Positions 1-6,290 of a DNA stretch of 12,470 bases are shown in pieces; the stretch's first letter is position 1; each line of letters begins with the position of its first letter. The stretch is from NCBI GenBank assembly GCA_900549215.1, contig URNJ01000043.1, forward strand, positions 1-12,470, written 5' to 3'. The stretch comes from an uncultured Collinsella sp. GTDB taxonomy: Bacteria; Actinomycetota; Coriobacteriia; Coriobacteriales; Coriobacteriaceae. Under the pieces are notes generated by a model, which was not told the origin of the DNA, ran no database searches, and worked only from the letters and a program-made list of their open reading frames with translations. Both the position numbers and the translations under genes were made by a program.

Positions 1-1392
1 TCGTATCAGCAGGGCCGGGGCGGTAGCCCCGCCGACACCTGCATCGACCTCGTCAAACACCAGCGTATCGACACCGTCCGCGTTACCGAGGACAACCTTG
101 CTTGCCAACATGACGCGGCTGAGCTCGCCGCCCGACGCAATTCGACGCAGGGGGCGCGGCGTCAAACCGGCACCGCTGCGGTATAGCAGCTCGTAGCTCG
201 AAGGACCAACGGGCGTCCACTCAGCACGCGGAAGATCGCGCGACTCCCAGACGAGCTCGGCGCCACCCATCTCCAGGCGTGCCATCTGACGGCCGACCTC
301 GTGGCAAAAGCGCGGGGCTGCGGTATTCCGCGCGCGCTTAAGTGCCTTGGCAGCGGCAAACAACTCGCGCTCGGCGCTCCCGAGTGCCTCACGCGCCTTT
401 TTGATCTGCTCATCGCCATCATCGACCAGGGACAGCAGTTCTTGCGAGCGATCGCGCATGGCGAAAACATCGTCCATAGTGGGACCCCACTGACGCAACA
501 GGCCCTTGAGGTCGGAATACCGCTCACGCATGCGAGCGAGCTCGCGCGGGTCGAAGGCGACGCCATCACGATAGGCACGAAGCTCGTTCGCGCAATCCTC
601 AAGGGAGATACAGGCATCCGAAAGCGCATCGGCAATGTCGCCCAGTTTGCGATCGACGGTAGCCATTCGGGAAAGCTCTGCCACGGCGCTGTTCACGGCA
701 TCAAGCGCTCCCCCTTCAGAGGCAAGCGATGCATGGGCATCGTTAGCTGTGGCAACCAGTACCTCGGCATGTTCGGAGCGCGGCAGCAGTTCCTCGAGTT
801 CCTCATACTCGCCCGGCTTGGGGTCGACCTCGCCGATGCGCTCGAGGGCAAAGCGCGCCTCCTCGACGCGGCTCCCCTGCGCACGCGAGGCCTCTTCGAC
901 ACGTCGAACCTCCTTGGCAGCCGCGCGCGAGGCTTTAAAGCAAGCACGGTAGTGCTCGAGCGCCTCGAGTGCCGGGCGCCCTGCCCAGGCATCGACCATT
1001 GCAACGTGATGCGCCGGGTCGAGGAGGCGCTGGTGCTCGTGCTGGCCACACAGATCCATCATCACGCCAACACGCTCCGAAAGCTCGCGCACACTGGCAA
1101 TGCGGCCGTCAATCTTCACGCGGCTGCGACCCTCGGCAGAAAGGCTGCGCTGCACGGTGACGCCCTCCGTGTCATGCGGGCCATCAAACAGGCGCGCCTC
1201 GACGCTGGCAAGTGCCTCGCCCTCGCGCACCGTCGACGAATCCGCGCGCTCGCCCAAAATAAGCTTGAGGGCCGAGAGCAGCGCGGTCTTGCCGGCACCG
1301 GTCTCGCCGGTCAGGACAGTCAGGCCGGCACTCGGCACCAGCGTCGCCTCGCGTATGAGTGCAATGTTAGAAACCTGCAGCTCATCGATCAT
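1..1392 (-). CDS. recN: DNA repair protein RecN (3' end outside window)
   Basis: RecN is an SMC-like ATPase of double-strand break repair that acts with RecA in the cytoplasm. The frame is open from the ATG at 1390-1392 to the window edge, giving 464 codons. About 90 C-terminal residues are missing if the protein has the usual length of about 555. Visible motifs are Walker A GETGAGKT at residues 29-36, the RecN-typical CGQHEHQ about 130 residues in, a long Ala/Glu/Arg-rich middle consistent with coiled coil, the ABC signature ASGGELSR at 419-426, and Walker B LVFDEVD followed by the D-loop AGVGG from 444. The start is supported by GGAG six bases upstream and by the N-terminus MIDELQVSNIALI, typical of the family. 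It overlaps the end of nadK by 11 bp, so it is probably translationally coupled as the last visible gene of the efp unit. Confidence 0.97.
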   Translation of the reverse strand, partial: MIDELQVSNIALIREATLVPSAGLTVLTGETGAGKTALLSALKLILGERADSSTVREGEALASVEARLFDGPHDTEGVTVQRSLSAEGRSRVKIDGRIASVRELSERVGVMMDLCGQHEHQRLLDPAHHVAMVDAWAGRPALEALEHYRACFKASRAAAKEVRRVEEASRAQGSRVEEARFALERIGEVDPKPGEYEELEELLPRSEHAEVLVATANDAHASLASEGGALDAVNSAVAELSRMATVDRKLGDIADALSDACISLEDCANELRAYRDGVAFDPRELARMRERYSDLKGLLRQWGPTMDDVFAMRDRSQELLSLVDDGDEQIKKAREALGSAERELFAAAKALKRARNTAAPRFCHEVGRQMARLEMGGAELVWESRDLPRAEWTPVGPSSYELLYRSGAGLTPRPLRRIASGGELSRVMLASKVVLGNADGVDTLVFDEVDAGVGGATAPALLIR

Positions 1393-2242
1393 GACGGACT
1401 CCGTAGAATACGCGGCTCACCGAGTTATAGAAGCTCTCGGGGCCGTAATCGAGCAGCAGCACATCTCCGGGCCCGCGGCGCACAGCCACGCTCTCAACGG
1501 TGCCATCGCAGGTAATAAACTGTCCATCGATAGCAATCGCCGGAACGCTCGGACGGTCATCAGACATAAAGATCTCGACGACATCACTCGGCGAAGTCAG
1601 GAAGGCACGGGCCTGAATGGTGTGCGGCGCAATGGGTACGCAGACCATGCCCGTGTAATCGGGGCTCACGATGGGGCCGCCGGCGGAAAGTGCATAGCCG
1701 GTGGAGCCGGTCGCTGTCGAAACGACAACACCGTCACCGCGCAGGCGGTCGATATGATGGCCGGACACCGTGATGTCGAACTCGACCATATCGGACAGGG
1801 GCCCGCGCGTAAGCGCCATGTCGTTGAGGGCGAAGGTGCGCACGACATCCTTCGTTCCGTCTTCGCGCACGGACACGATATCCGCGGCGATGGTGGCGCG
1901 ACGGCTCACGTGCAGCTCACCGGACAGGGCGTCGCTCACGACCTGCAGAATGTCGCGCTCCTCTGGACTCGCAGCAGTTAAAAAGCCCAGGTGACCATAG
2001 GAAAGACCGAGGATAGGAATCTCGCGATGGTTGAGGATGCGGGCAGCGCGCAGCAACGTACCGTCGCCGCCGAGCGTAATGACCAGATCGGAGCCATCAA
2101 TATCAGGAGTGCTTTGAATCTTCGATCGCTGGTCGCCAGCCCATGCGACCTCATAGCCCTGGCGCGTCAGCCAAAGCTCGAGCATCAGACCGCTCTCGAC
2201 CGCCTCTTGCTTGTAGTAATTGGGAACCAGAAAGACCTTCAT
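1382..2242 (-). CDS. nadK: NAD kinase
   Basis: This protein phosphorylates NAD to NADP with ATP (or polyphosphate in some homologues) and supplies the cytoplasmic NADP pool. It has 286 residues, normal for the bacterial family. The diagnostic GGDGT loop is at residues 58-62, with D60 the expected catalytic Asp. The second motif is ALNDMAL at 138-144 (N140-D141, the ND version of the NE/D motif). The glycine/serine-rich third motif runs from D170 to P190 and includes DGVVVSTATGSTGYALSAG. The ATG shares four bases (ATGA) with the TGA of tlyA, and the gene end overlaps recN by 11 bp. This is the common tlyA-nadK-recN order and indicates translational coupling. No strong Shine-Dalgarno sequence is visible, which fits re-initiation after tlyA. 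Confidence 0.97.
   Translation of the reverse strand: MKVFLVPNYYKQEAVESGLMLELWLTRQGYEVAWAGDQRSKIQSTPDIDGSDLVITLGGDGTLLRAARILNHREIPILGLSYGHLGFLTAASPEERDILQVVSDALSGELHVSRRATIAADIVSVREDGTKDVVRTFALNDMALTRGPLSDMVEFDITVSGHHIDRLRGDGVVVSTATGSTGYALSAGGPIVSPDYTGMVCVPIAPHTIQARAFLTSPSDVVEIFMSDDRPSVPAIAIDGQFITCDGTVESVAVRRGPGDVLLLDYGPESFYNSVSRVFYGVRHDR
1399..1402 (-). promoter_or_regulatory. Ribosome binding site of recN
   Basis: The minus strand has GGAG six bases before the ATG at 1390-1392. It lies inside the nadK coding region and decides for this ATG over the out-of-frame ATG at 1383-1385. Confidence 0.6.
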
Positions 2243-3051
2243 AGCGTTGCGGCTTTCTCGCTCAAAACCGATACCTGGGATTGCAGCTCGTCTTGCGTGC
2301 GGTCGCCGGGGGCAAACCTCGTGCCGTACAGGAAAAACTCAACGTTTCCCTTGGCACCATGAATGGGCGACACGCACACATCGACCGGGAACAGCCCCTT
2401 GGCAGCAAAGAGTTCAACTGCCGCAACGAGTGTATCGCGGCGCACGGCGGGATCGGTCACAATGCCGCCCTCACCCACCAGCGCCGCCGGAGCCTCAAAC
2501 TGCGGCTTTACAAGCGTGCAGAATGCACCCGTAGGCGCCAGGCACGCCAGCACCGCATCGATAATGTTCGCGATGCTGGTAAACGAGACATCACACACAG
2601 CCAGGTCGATGGCGCCGGCATAGCCAAGCTCAGGCAGCTGCGTCACGTTTGTGCGCTCATGCAGCGTCACGCGATCGTCCTGACGTAACGACCAATCGAA
2701 CTGGGCGCGACCAACGTCCACCGAGACAACGGTCGCAGCTCCGCGCTTGAGCAGGCAATCGGTAAAGCCGCCGGTAGAGCAGCCCACATCCAGACAGGCA
2801 AGGCCCGTCGGATTGATACCAAACGTATCAAGCGCGCCTTCGAGCTTAAGACCGCCGCGGCCAACATAGGGAATGCGCCCCTTCACGTGCAACGGCAGGC
2901 CCGGGGTCACCTTAAGGCCCGGCGAAGTCAAGCGCTCGCCGCCACTCGAGACCAAGCCAGCCATAAGAGTGCGAAGGGCATCCGCGCGATCGGCGCAGAT
3001 GCCCTGTGAAATCAGTTCGTCATCAAGACGCACGCGTTTCATGAATGCCAT
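2239..3051 (-). CDS. tlyA: TlyA family 2'-O-ribose rRNA methyltransferase (S4 + FtsJ domains)
   Basis: TlyA proteins methylate ribose 2'-OH groups of 16S and/or 23S rRNA using S-adenosylmethionine; in mycobacteria this modification makes ribosomes sensitive to capreomycin. With the ATG at 3049-3051 the protein has 270 residues. The N-terminal 60-65 residues form an S4 RNA-binding domain, beginning KRVRLDDELISQG. The methyltransferase domain follows, with the SAM-binding motif DVGCSTGGFTD at 88-98. The candidate K-D-K-E catalytic tetrad is K69 (YVGRGGLKL), D154 (CDVSF), K182 (VKPQFE) and E238 (NVEFF). The start is uncertain: a TTG immediately upstream (3052-3054), this ATG, or the ATG at 3040-3042 (MKRVRL) are all possible, and none has a clear ribosome binding site. 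The gene lies 26 bp after xseB and its TGA overlaps the nadK ATG. Confidence 0.95.
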   Translation of the reverse strand: MAFMKRVRLDDELISQGICADRADALRTLMAGLVSSGGERLTSPGLKVTPGLPLHVKGRIPYVGRGGLKLEGALDTFGINPTGLACLDVGCSTGGFTDCLLKRGAATVVSVDVGRAQFDWSLRQDDRVTLHERTNVTQLPELGYAGAIDLAVCDVSFTSIANIIDAVLACLAPTGAFCTLVKPQFEAPAALVGEGGIVTDPAVRRDTLVAAVELFAAKGLFPVDVCVSPIHGAKGNVEFFLYGTRFAPGDRTQDELQSQVSVLSEKAATL

Positions 3052-3077
3052 CAACCATTCGTATCCGGAGATGCGGC

Positions 3078-3317
3078 CTAGCTATCCTGGGATTCGTTTG
3101 CCGCATCCTCATCGTATTCCTGCTCGAGCTTGTCGGCCTCACGCGGCGTCAGCTCAAACTTGTCGACCATGTCGACCGCACGGGAGCCCAGCTCAATCGC
3201 CTCGTCAAACAGATCGAGCGAACGCTCCAAGGACGTATCCTTAGAGCGAACGGTAGCTATGATCTGGTCCAAGCGGTCCGAAATCTCGTCGAAGTTGCGG
3301 ACGGAACCCTCTGGCAT
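3078..3317 (-). CDS. xseB: Exodeoxyribonuclease VII small subunit
   Basis: XseB is the small subunit that binds the catalytic large subunit XseA; together they form exonuclease VII, which degrades single-stranded DNA. The protein has 79 residues, typical of the family. The conserved helical core at about residues 9-50 (NFDEISDRLDQII, then the LERSLDLFDEAIELG segment) matches the XseB pattern, and the C-terminus is acidic (EYDEDAANESQDS). The ATG lies two bases after the nusB stop, and GAGGAG in the last nusB codons provides its ribosome binding site. No xseA occurs in the window, although xseA commonly precedes xseB; the partner would have to be encoded elsewhere. Identification rests on the short core and on the nusB-tlyA context. 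Confidence 0.9.
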   Translation of the reverse strand: MPEGSVRNFDEISDRLDQIIATVRSKDTSLERSLDLFDEAIELGSRAVDMVDKFELTPREADKLEQEYDEDAANESQDS

Positions 3318-3319
3318 GG

Positions 3320-3913
3320 CTACTCCTCGACGGTACCGGTCTCGGCCTCGGCGACCTCAGCAGCGTCCACGTCCTCGGACAGCACGCCAGTCTCGGCCGG
3401 GGCACCCGCAACCTTTGCGGCAGCCTCGGCAGCCTGTGCCTCCTCGCGAGCGCGATCTTCGGCCAGCAGCTCCTGGTATAGGTCCTCGCCCGGCAGCTCC
3501 TCGCTGCGAGCGATCTTGCCCAGCACGCCGTTGACGAACGACGCAGACTGGTCGGTGCCATAGGCCTTGGCAAGCTCGACAGCCTCGTTGATCACGATGG
3601 CGTCCGAGACCTCCTCGTCGGTGAGGAAACGCATCTCGTAAACGGCGATACGCAGCAGATTGCGGTCGGCGCCGGGCATGCGCATAAGATCCCAGTTCTT
3701 GGCAACGGAGCGCAGAGCACAGTCGATGCGGTCGATATGCTCATAGGCACCGCGGCACAGCTCCAGCGCATAGGGGTCGAGGGGACCCTTCGAGATCAGG
3801 AAATCGCCCTCGAGGACGCGCTCGAGCGGGCTATCCGTGGCCTCGGCCTGGAACAGCAGCTGCAGCGCCTGACTGCGGGCAAGCGTACGCCCGCGATAAA
3901 CCTTAAGGCTCAA
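3320..3913 (-). CDS. nusB: Transcription antitermination factor NusB with acidic C-terminal extension
   Basis: NusB binds the boxA RNA with NusE (ribosomal protein S10) and supports antitermination of rRNA operons. The all-helical NusB domain covers about residues 8-138, from RGRTLARSQALQLLFQ to the conserved C-terminal helix segment containing INEAVELAKAYGTDQSASF (108-126) and VNGVLGKIAR. Residues 140-197 are an added tail rich in Ala and Glu (AAEAAAKVAGAPAETG and similar), which makes the protein 197 residues instead of the usual 130-150. The start codon is TTG at 3911-3913. It is supported by AAGGAG six bases upstream and by the lack of any ATG or GTG before the conserved domain. It begins three bases after the asp23-family stop and ends two bases before xseB. 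Confidence 0.95.
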   Translation of the reverse strand: MSLKVYRGRTLARSQALQLLFQAEATDSPLERVLEGDFLISKGPLDPYALELCRGAYEHIDRIDCALRSVAKNWDLMRMPGADRNLLRIAVYEMRFLTDEEVSDAIVINEAVELAKAYGTDQSASFVNGVLGKIARSEELPGEDLYQELLAEDRAREEAQAAEAAAKVAGAPAETGVLSEDVDAAEVAEAETGTVEE

Positions 3914-3916
3914 AGG

Positions 3917-4279
3917 TTACTCCTTGGGGAAAACGAGGCCGTCGATGCAAACGTCAACACGCTCAACCTCAACGCCCACCTGGGCATCAATGGCGGCGAC
4001 CACGGCGGCGCGAACGGCCTCGGCGAGTTTCTTGAACGGATAGCCAAAGAACACCACGACACGCACGGTGAGTGCGAGCTTGTCGCCGACGACCTCGGCC
4101 TCGACCGCCGGCTCGGAAGCCGGGGCCTTGGACGAGAGCATCATGGAGACAAGGTTGGTGGCAAGGTCCTTGACGCCAACGGAGGCGATGCCCTCGACAT
4201 CCGACACGGCGCGCGAGACGATGGCGGTCAGAACATCGGGCGAAATGCCGATGCCGTCAATCTTGATTTCCTGGGGCAT
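3917..4279 (-). CDS. Asp23/Gls24 family protein
   Basis: The 120-residue protein belongs to the Asp23/Gls24 (YqhY/YloU) family of small cytoplasmic or membrane-peripheral proteins linked to envelope stress or lipid metabolism in Firmicutes; the biochemical role is not established. Family features are the start IKIDGIGISPDVLTAIVSRA, the glycine turn VEGIASVGVKD (28-38), a central beta strand with alternating hydrophobic residues (LALTVRVVVFFGYP), and the amphipathic helix KLAEAVRAAVVAAI followed by VEVERVDVCIDGLVF. There is no transmembrane segment. The ATG is preceded by a strong AGGAGG at 4284-4289. It sits 24 bp after efp and three bases before nusB; an asp23-family gene just upstream of nusB is also the Bacillus arrangement (yqhY-nusB), which supports the call. 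Confidence 0.93.
   Translation of the reverse strand: MPQEIKIDGIGISPDVLTAIVSRAVSDVEGIASVGVKDLATNLVSMMLSSKAPASEPAVEAEVVGDKLALTVRVVVFFGYPFKKLAEAVRAAVVAAIDAQVGVEVERVDVCIDGLVFPKE
3920..3925 (-). promoter_or_regulatory. Ribosome binding site fixing the TTG start of nusB
   Basis: AAGGAG on the minus strand, made from the last Lys-Glu codons of the upstream gene, lies six bases before TTG at 3911-3913. No other start codon fits the conserved N-terminus, so a UUG start is the best reading. Confidence 0.7.
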
Positions 4280-4303
4280 GAGTCCTCCTAGAAGATTTGG
4301 TTG

Positions 4304-4867
4304 CTAGACGCGGGAGACGAACTTGCCGTCGCGGGTGTCAACCTTGATGACCTCGCCCTCGTTGAGGTACATGGGAACCTGGATGACAGCGCCGGTATCG
4401 ATCGTGGCCGGCTTGGTGGAACCCTGGACGGTGTCGCCCTTAAAGCCCGGGTCGGTCTGGACGATGGTGGTCTCGATGAACATCGGCGGGGTCACGCCCA
4501 TGAGCTCATCGTCGGCGAAGAGCAGCTGGCAGACGTCGTTCTCGCGCAGCCACTTGGAGTTCTCGCCCACCATGTCCTCGGGAACGGGAACCTGCTCATA
4601 GGACTCGTTGTCCATGAAGATGTAGTCGGTGCCATCGTTGTAGAGGTACTGGAACTCACGGGTGGTGAGCATGACGCTCTCGAACTTGGTGCCGGCGTTG
4701 CAGGTGTTCTCGACGACGCGGCCGCTCTTGATGTCGCGGGTCTTGTAGCGCACGAAAGCGCCGCCCTTGCCCGGCTTGACATGCTGGAACTCGACGATGG
4801 TGTAGACCTTGTCCTTGATGCGGAGACCGAGGCCGTTCTTGAAGTCGGCGGTAGAAATGGTAGGCAT
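4304..4867 (-). CDS. efp: Elongation factor P
   Basis: EF-P binds stalled ribosomes and promotes peptide bond formation at polyproline stretches. The protein has 187 residues, the normal length, when started at the ATG at 4865-4867 (MPTISTADF), which has AAAGG five bases upstream; an open frame extends 11 codons further but without family similarity. Domain I (about 1-64) carries the loop HVKPGKGGAFVR, where K34 is at the position modified in E. coli EF-P. No modification enzyme gene (epmA/epmB, earP or ymfI type) is in the window. Domains II and III follow, ending with the conserved segment GEVIKVDTRDGKFVSRV. It is the first gene of the unit that ends in recN and is preceded by a TATAAT element. 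The multi-proline MltG N-terminus and similar proteins would be plausible clients, but this is inference. Confidence 0.97.
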   Translation of the reverse strand: MPTISTADFKNGLGLRIKDKVYTIVEFQHVKPGKGGAFVRYKTRDIKSGRVVENTCNAGTKFESVMLTTREFQYLYNDGTDYIFMDNESYEQVPVPEDMVGENSKWLRENDVCQLLFADDELMGVTPPMFIETTIVQTDPGFKGDTVQGSTKPATIDTGAVIQVPMYLNEGEVIKVDTRDGKFVSRV

Positions 4868-4924
4868 AGCGACCTTTCTTGTTATGGGCAGAACGCACAA
4901 GCGTCCAAATTACATACGACAGAA

Positions 4925-4953
4925 ATTATACACTTGCAGACGGCGCCTGCAGC
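4925..4953 (-). promoter_or_regulatory. Candidate promoter of the efp-recN unit
   Basis: A perfect -10 hexamer TATAAT (plus-strand ATTATA at 4925-4930) lies 57 bp before the efp ATG and downstream of the preceding gene's terminator. The region 17 bp further upstream has only a weak -35 match (GCTGCA at about 4948-4953). Expected leader length is about 50 nt. The surrounding 4868-4960 stretch is locally AT-richer than the coding DNA. Confidence 0.6.
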
Positions 4954-4960
4954 GAGCGCA

Positions 4961-5002
4961 TAAAAAGAGAACGTGGGGCGTCCGAATCGATCCGAACGCC
5001 CC
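4961..5002 (-). terminator. Intrinsic terminator of the M24 peptidase gene
   Basis: In the minus-strand RNA, GGGGCGUUCGGA pairs with UUCGGACGCCCC (two G-U pairs) around a UCGA tetraloop, giving a 12-bp stem at 4975-5002. It is followed by ACGUUCUCUUUUU. It begins 26 bp after the peptidase stop codon and separates this gene from efp. Confidence 0.85.
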
Positions 5003-5027
5003 GCCCCAAACTATCTACCGAAGTAGA

Positions 5028-6158
5028 CTAGCAGTCGATAACGTGCAGGTCGTGCGGGGTCTTGGTGAAGGGCTCGTAGCCGTTCTCGGTGACCACGCCG
5101 TAGTCCTCCAGGCGCACGCCGCCCACGCCGGGCAGGTAGACGCCGGGCTCCATGGTGACAACCGAGCCGATCTCGATGGTGTTCTTGCTGCGGTTGAAGT
5201 TGGGCAGCTCGTGGATGTCGATGCCCACGCCGTGGCCCAGACCATGGTTGTAGTAATCACCATAGCCGGCATCGCCGATGATCTTCTTGGAAAGCTTGAA
5301 GATGTCGTTACCCTCAACGCCCGGATGGATGGCGGCGACGCACTCCTCGTGCGTGCGGCGCACGAGTGCGTACAGGTCGAGCTGCTCCTGGGTGGGCTCG
5401 CCCATCACGACAGTGCGCGTCATGTCGGAGCGGTAATCGCAGTAGCCCGCGCCGTAATCCATGAGGACGAAGTCGCCCTTCTCGATGACACGGTCACTCG
5501 GCACGGCATGCGGGTTGGCGGTGTTGGGCCCGCTCGCCACAATGGAGCCGAAGGCCAAGCTGTCGGCGCCGTTGGCGAACATAAAGTTCTCGAGCTCGTT
5601 ACGAACCTGCTTCTCGGTCATGCCGGGCTTAATAAAGCCGAGCATGTGCTGGAAGGCGGCGTCGGTGATCGACTGCGCATGGCGCATGAGCTCAATCTCC
5701 TCGGCATCCTTGATGGCGCGCATCTTGCGGATATCGTCGTGCATCAGCGGCAGCATGCAGGCGACGGAACGGTCCTCCAGGCCGCGCTGAATACCCTGGT
5801 AGAAGTTAATCTGCATATCGTCCTCGACAGCGCAGACACGGCACTTGTTAGCCGCGATCTTGCCGGCGACCCAGCCGGGAATGGTACCCTCGTCCATGTC
5901 GTAGACCCAGGGGCTGCCGGCGGGCGTGTTCTCCTCAAAACTGTTGAGGTAGCGCGAGTCGGTGTGGAACAGGCACTGGTCGACCGTAATAAACGCAGCG
6001 TGCGGGAACTCGAAGGTGTAGTCGAAGACGCCCTTCACGCCCGTAAGCCAACGAAGGTTGGCCTCGTCGCGCACCACGATAGCGTCGTAGCCGCGCTCGG
6101 ACATCAGGGCACGGACACGCTCGATACGACCGGCAGGACCGGCAGCAAACTCAGACAT
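5028..6158 (-). CDS. Xaa-Pro aminopeptidase, M24 family (PepP/PepQ-like)
   Basis: This is a cytoplasmic dinuclear-metal peptidase that removes the residue before proline or splits Xaa-Pro dipeptides; sequence alone does not separate aminopeptidase P from prolidase. It has 376 residues. A creatinase-type N-terminal domain spans about 1-140 and the pita-bread catalytic domain about 150-370. The five metal ligands are all present: D234 and D245 in DYGAGYCDYRSDMTRT, H309 in GLGHGVGIDIHE, E337 in MEPGVYL and E351 in VRLEDYG. The ATG at 6156-6158 has AAAGGA upstream. The gene stands alone, with a 132-bp leader region and its own terminator. A close M24 homologue (yqhT) also precedes efp in Bacillus, so the neighbourhood is conserved even though a terminator divides it here. 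Confidence 0.95.
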   Translation of the reverse strand: MSEFAAGPAGRIERVRALMSERGYDAIVVRDEANLRWLTGVKGVFDYTFEFPHAAFITVDQCLFHTDSRYLNSFEENTPAGSPWVYDMDEGTIPGWVAGKIAANKCRVCAVEDDMQINFYQGIQRGLEDRSVACMLPLMHDDIRKMRAIKDAEEIELMRHAQSITDAAFQHMLGFIKPGMTEKQVRNELENFMFANGADSLAFGSIVASGPNTANPHAVPSDRVIEKGDFVLMDYGAGYCDYRSDMTRTVVMGEPTQEQLDLYALVRRTHEECVAAIHPGVEGNDIFKLSKKIIGDAGYGDYYNHGLGHGVGIDIHELPNFNRSKNTIEIGSVVTMEPGVYLPGVGGVRLEDYGVVTENGYEPFTKTPHDLHVIDC

Positions 6159-6190
6159 GCAGATTCCTTTCTTGTTGTCTCTATATAGAC

Positions 6191-6253
6191 GGGACGGGTC
6201 TCAATCGAACGACGGAAACGCATGCGATCCGCAACCGATTGAAAACCCGCCCC
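6191..6253 (-). other. Long stem-loop in the leader of the M24 peptidase gene
   Basis: On the minus strand GGGGCGGG...UUU...CAAUCG pairs with CGAUUG...AGA...CCCGUCCC, about 17 bp with one bulged U and a few G-U pairs. It closes a 28-nt loop that itself can form GGA/UCC around the palindrome GCAUGC. There is no U-tract on either side, so it is not a standard intrinsic terminator. It ends 32 bases before the peptidase ATG. It may be a 5' leader structure or a factor-dependent boundary after aroB; the role is inference. Confidence 0.55.
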
Positions 6254-6255
6254 TC

Positions 6256-6284
6256 AACATGATACGAAAGACAATGGATGTCAA
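6256..6284 (-). promoter_or_regulatory. Possible promoter of the M24 peptidase gene
   Basis: A perfect -35 hexamer TTGACA lies at 6279-6284 on the minus strand, just after the aroB-like stop codon. A TATCAT hexamer (6259-6264) follows at only 14 bp and a poor CATGTT at 17 bp, so the -10 assignment is uncertain. Transcription from here would start close to the base of the stem-loop at 6191-6253. Confidence 0.4.
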
Positions 6285-6290
6285 TAAATC

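Noticed and set aside
301..1515. Long plus-strand open frame opposite recN
   Set aside because: It is antisense to a clear RecN protein and has Arg/Ala/His-rich low-information sequence without motifs. Such frames are expected opposite GC-rich genes.
1817..1837. ND instead of NE in the second NAD kinase motif
   Set aside because: The Asp version (ALND) is a familiar variant among bacterial NAD kinases, so it is not evidence of altered function.
4809..6188. 459-codon plus-strand open frame opposite the M24 peptidase
   Set aside because: The opposite strand encodes a complete metallopeptidase with all five ligands. The plus frame has Val/Asp/His/Leu-rich mirror composition and crosses the efp promoter and the terminator.
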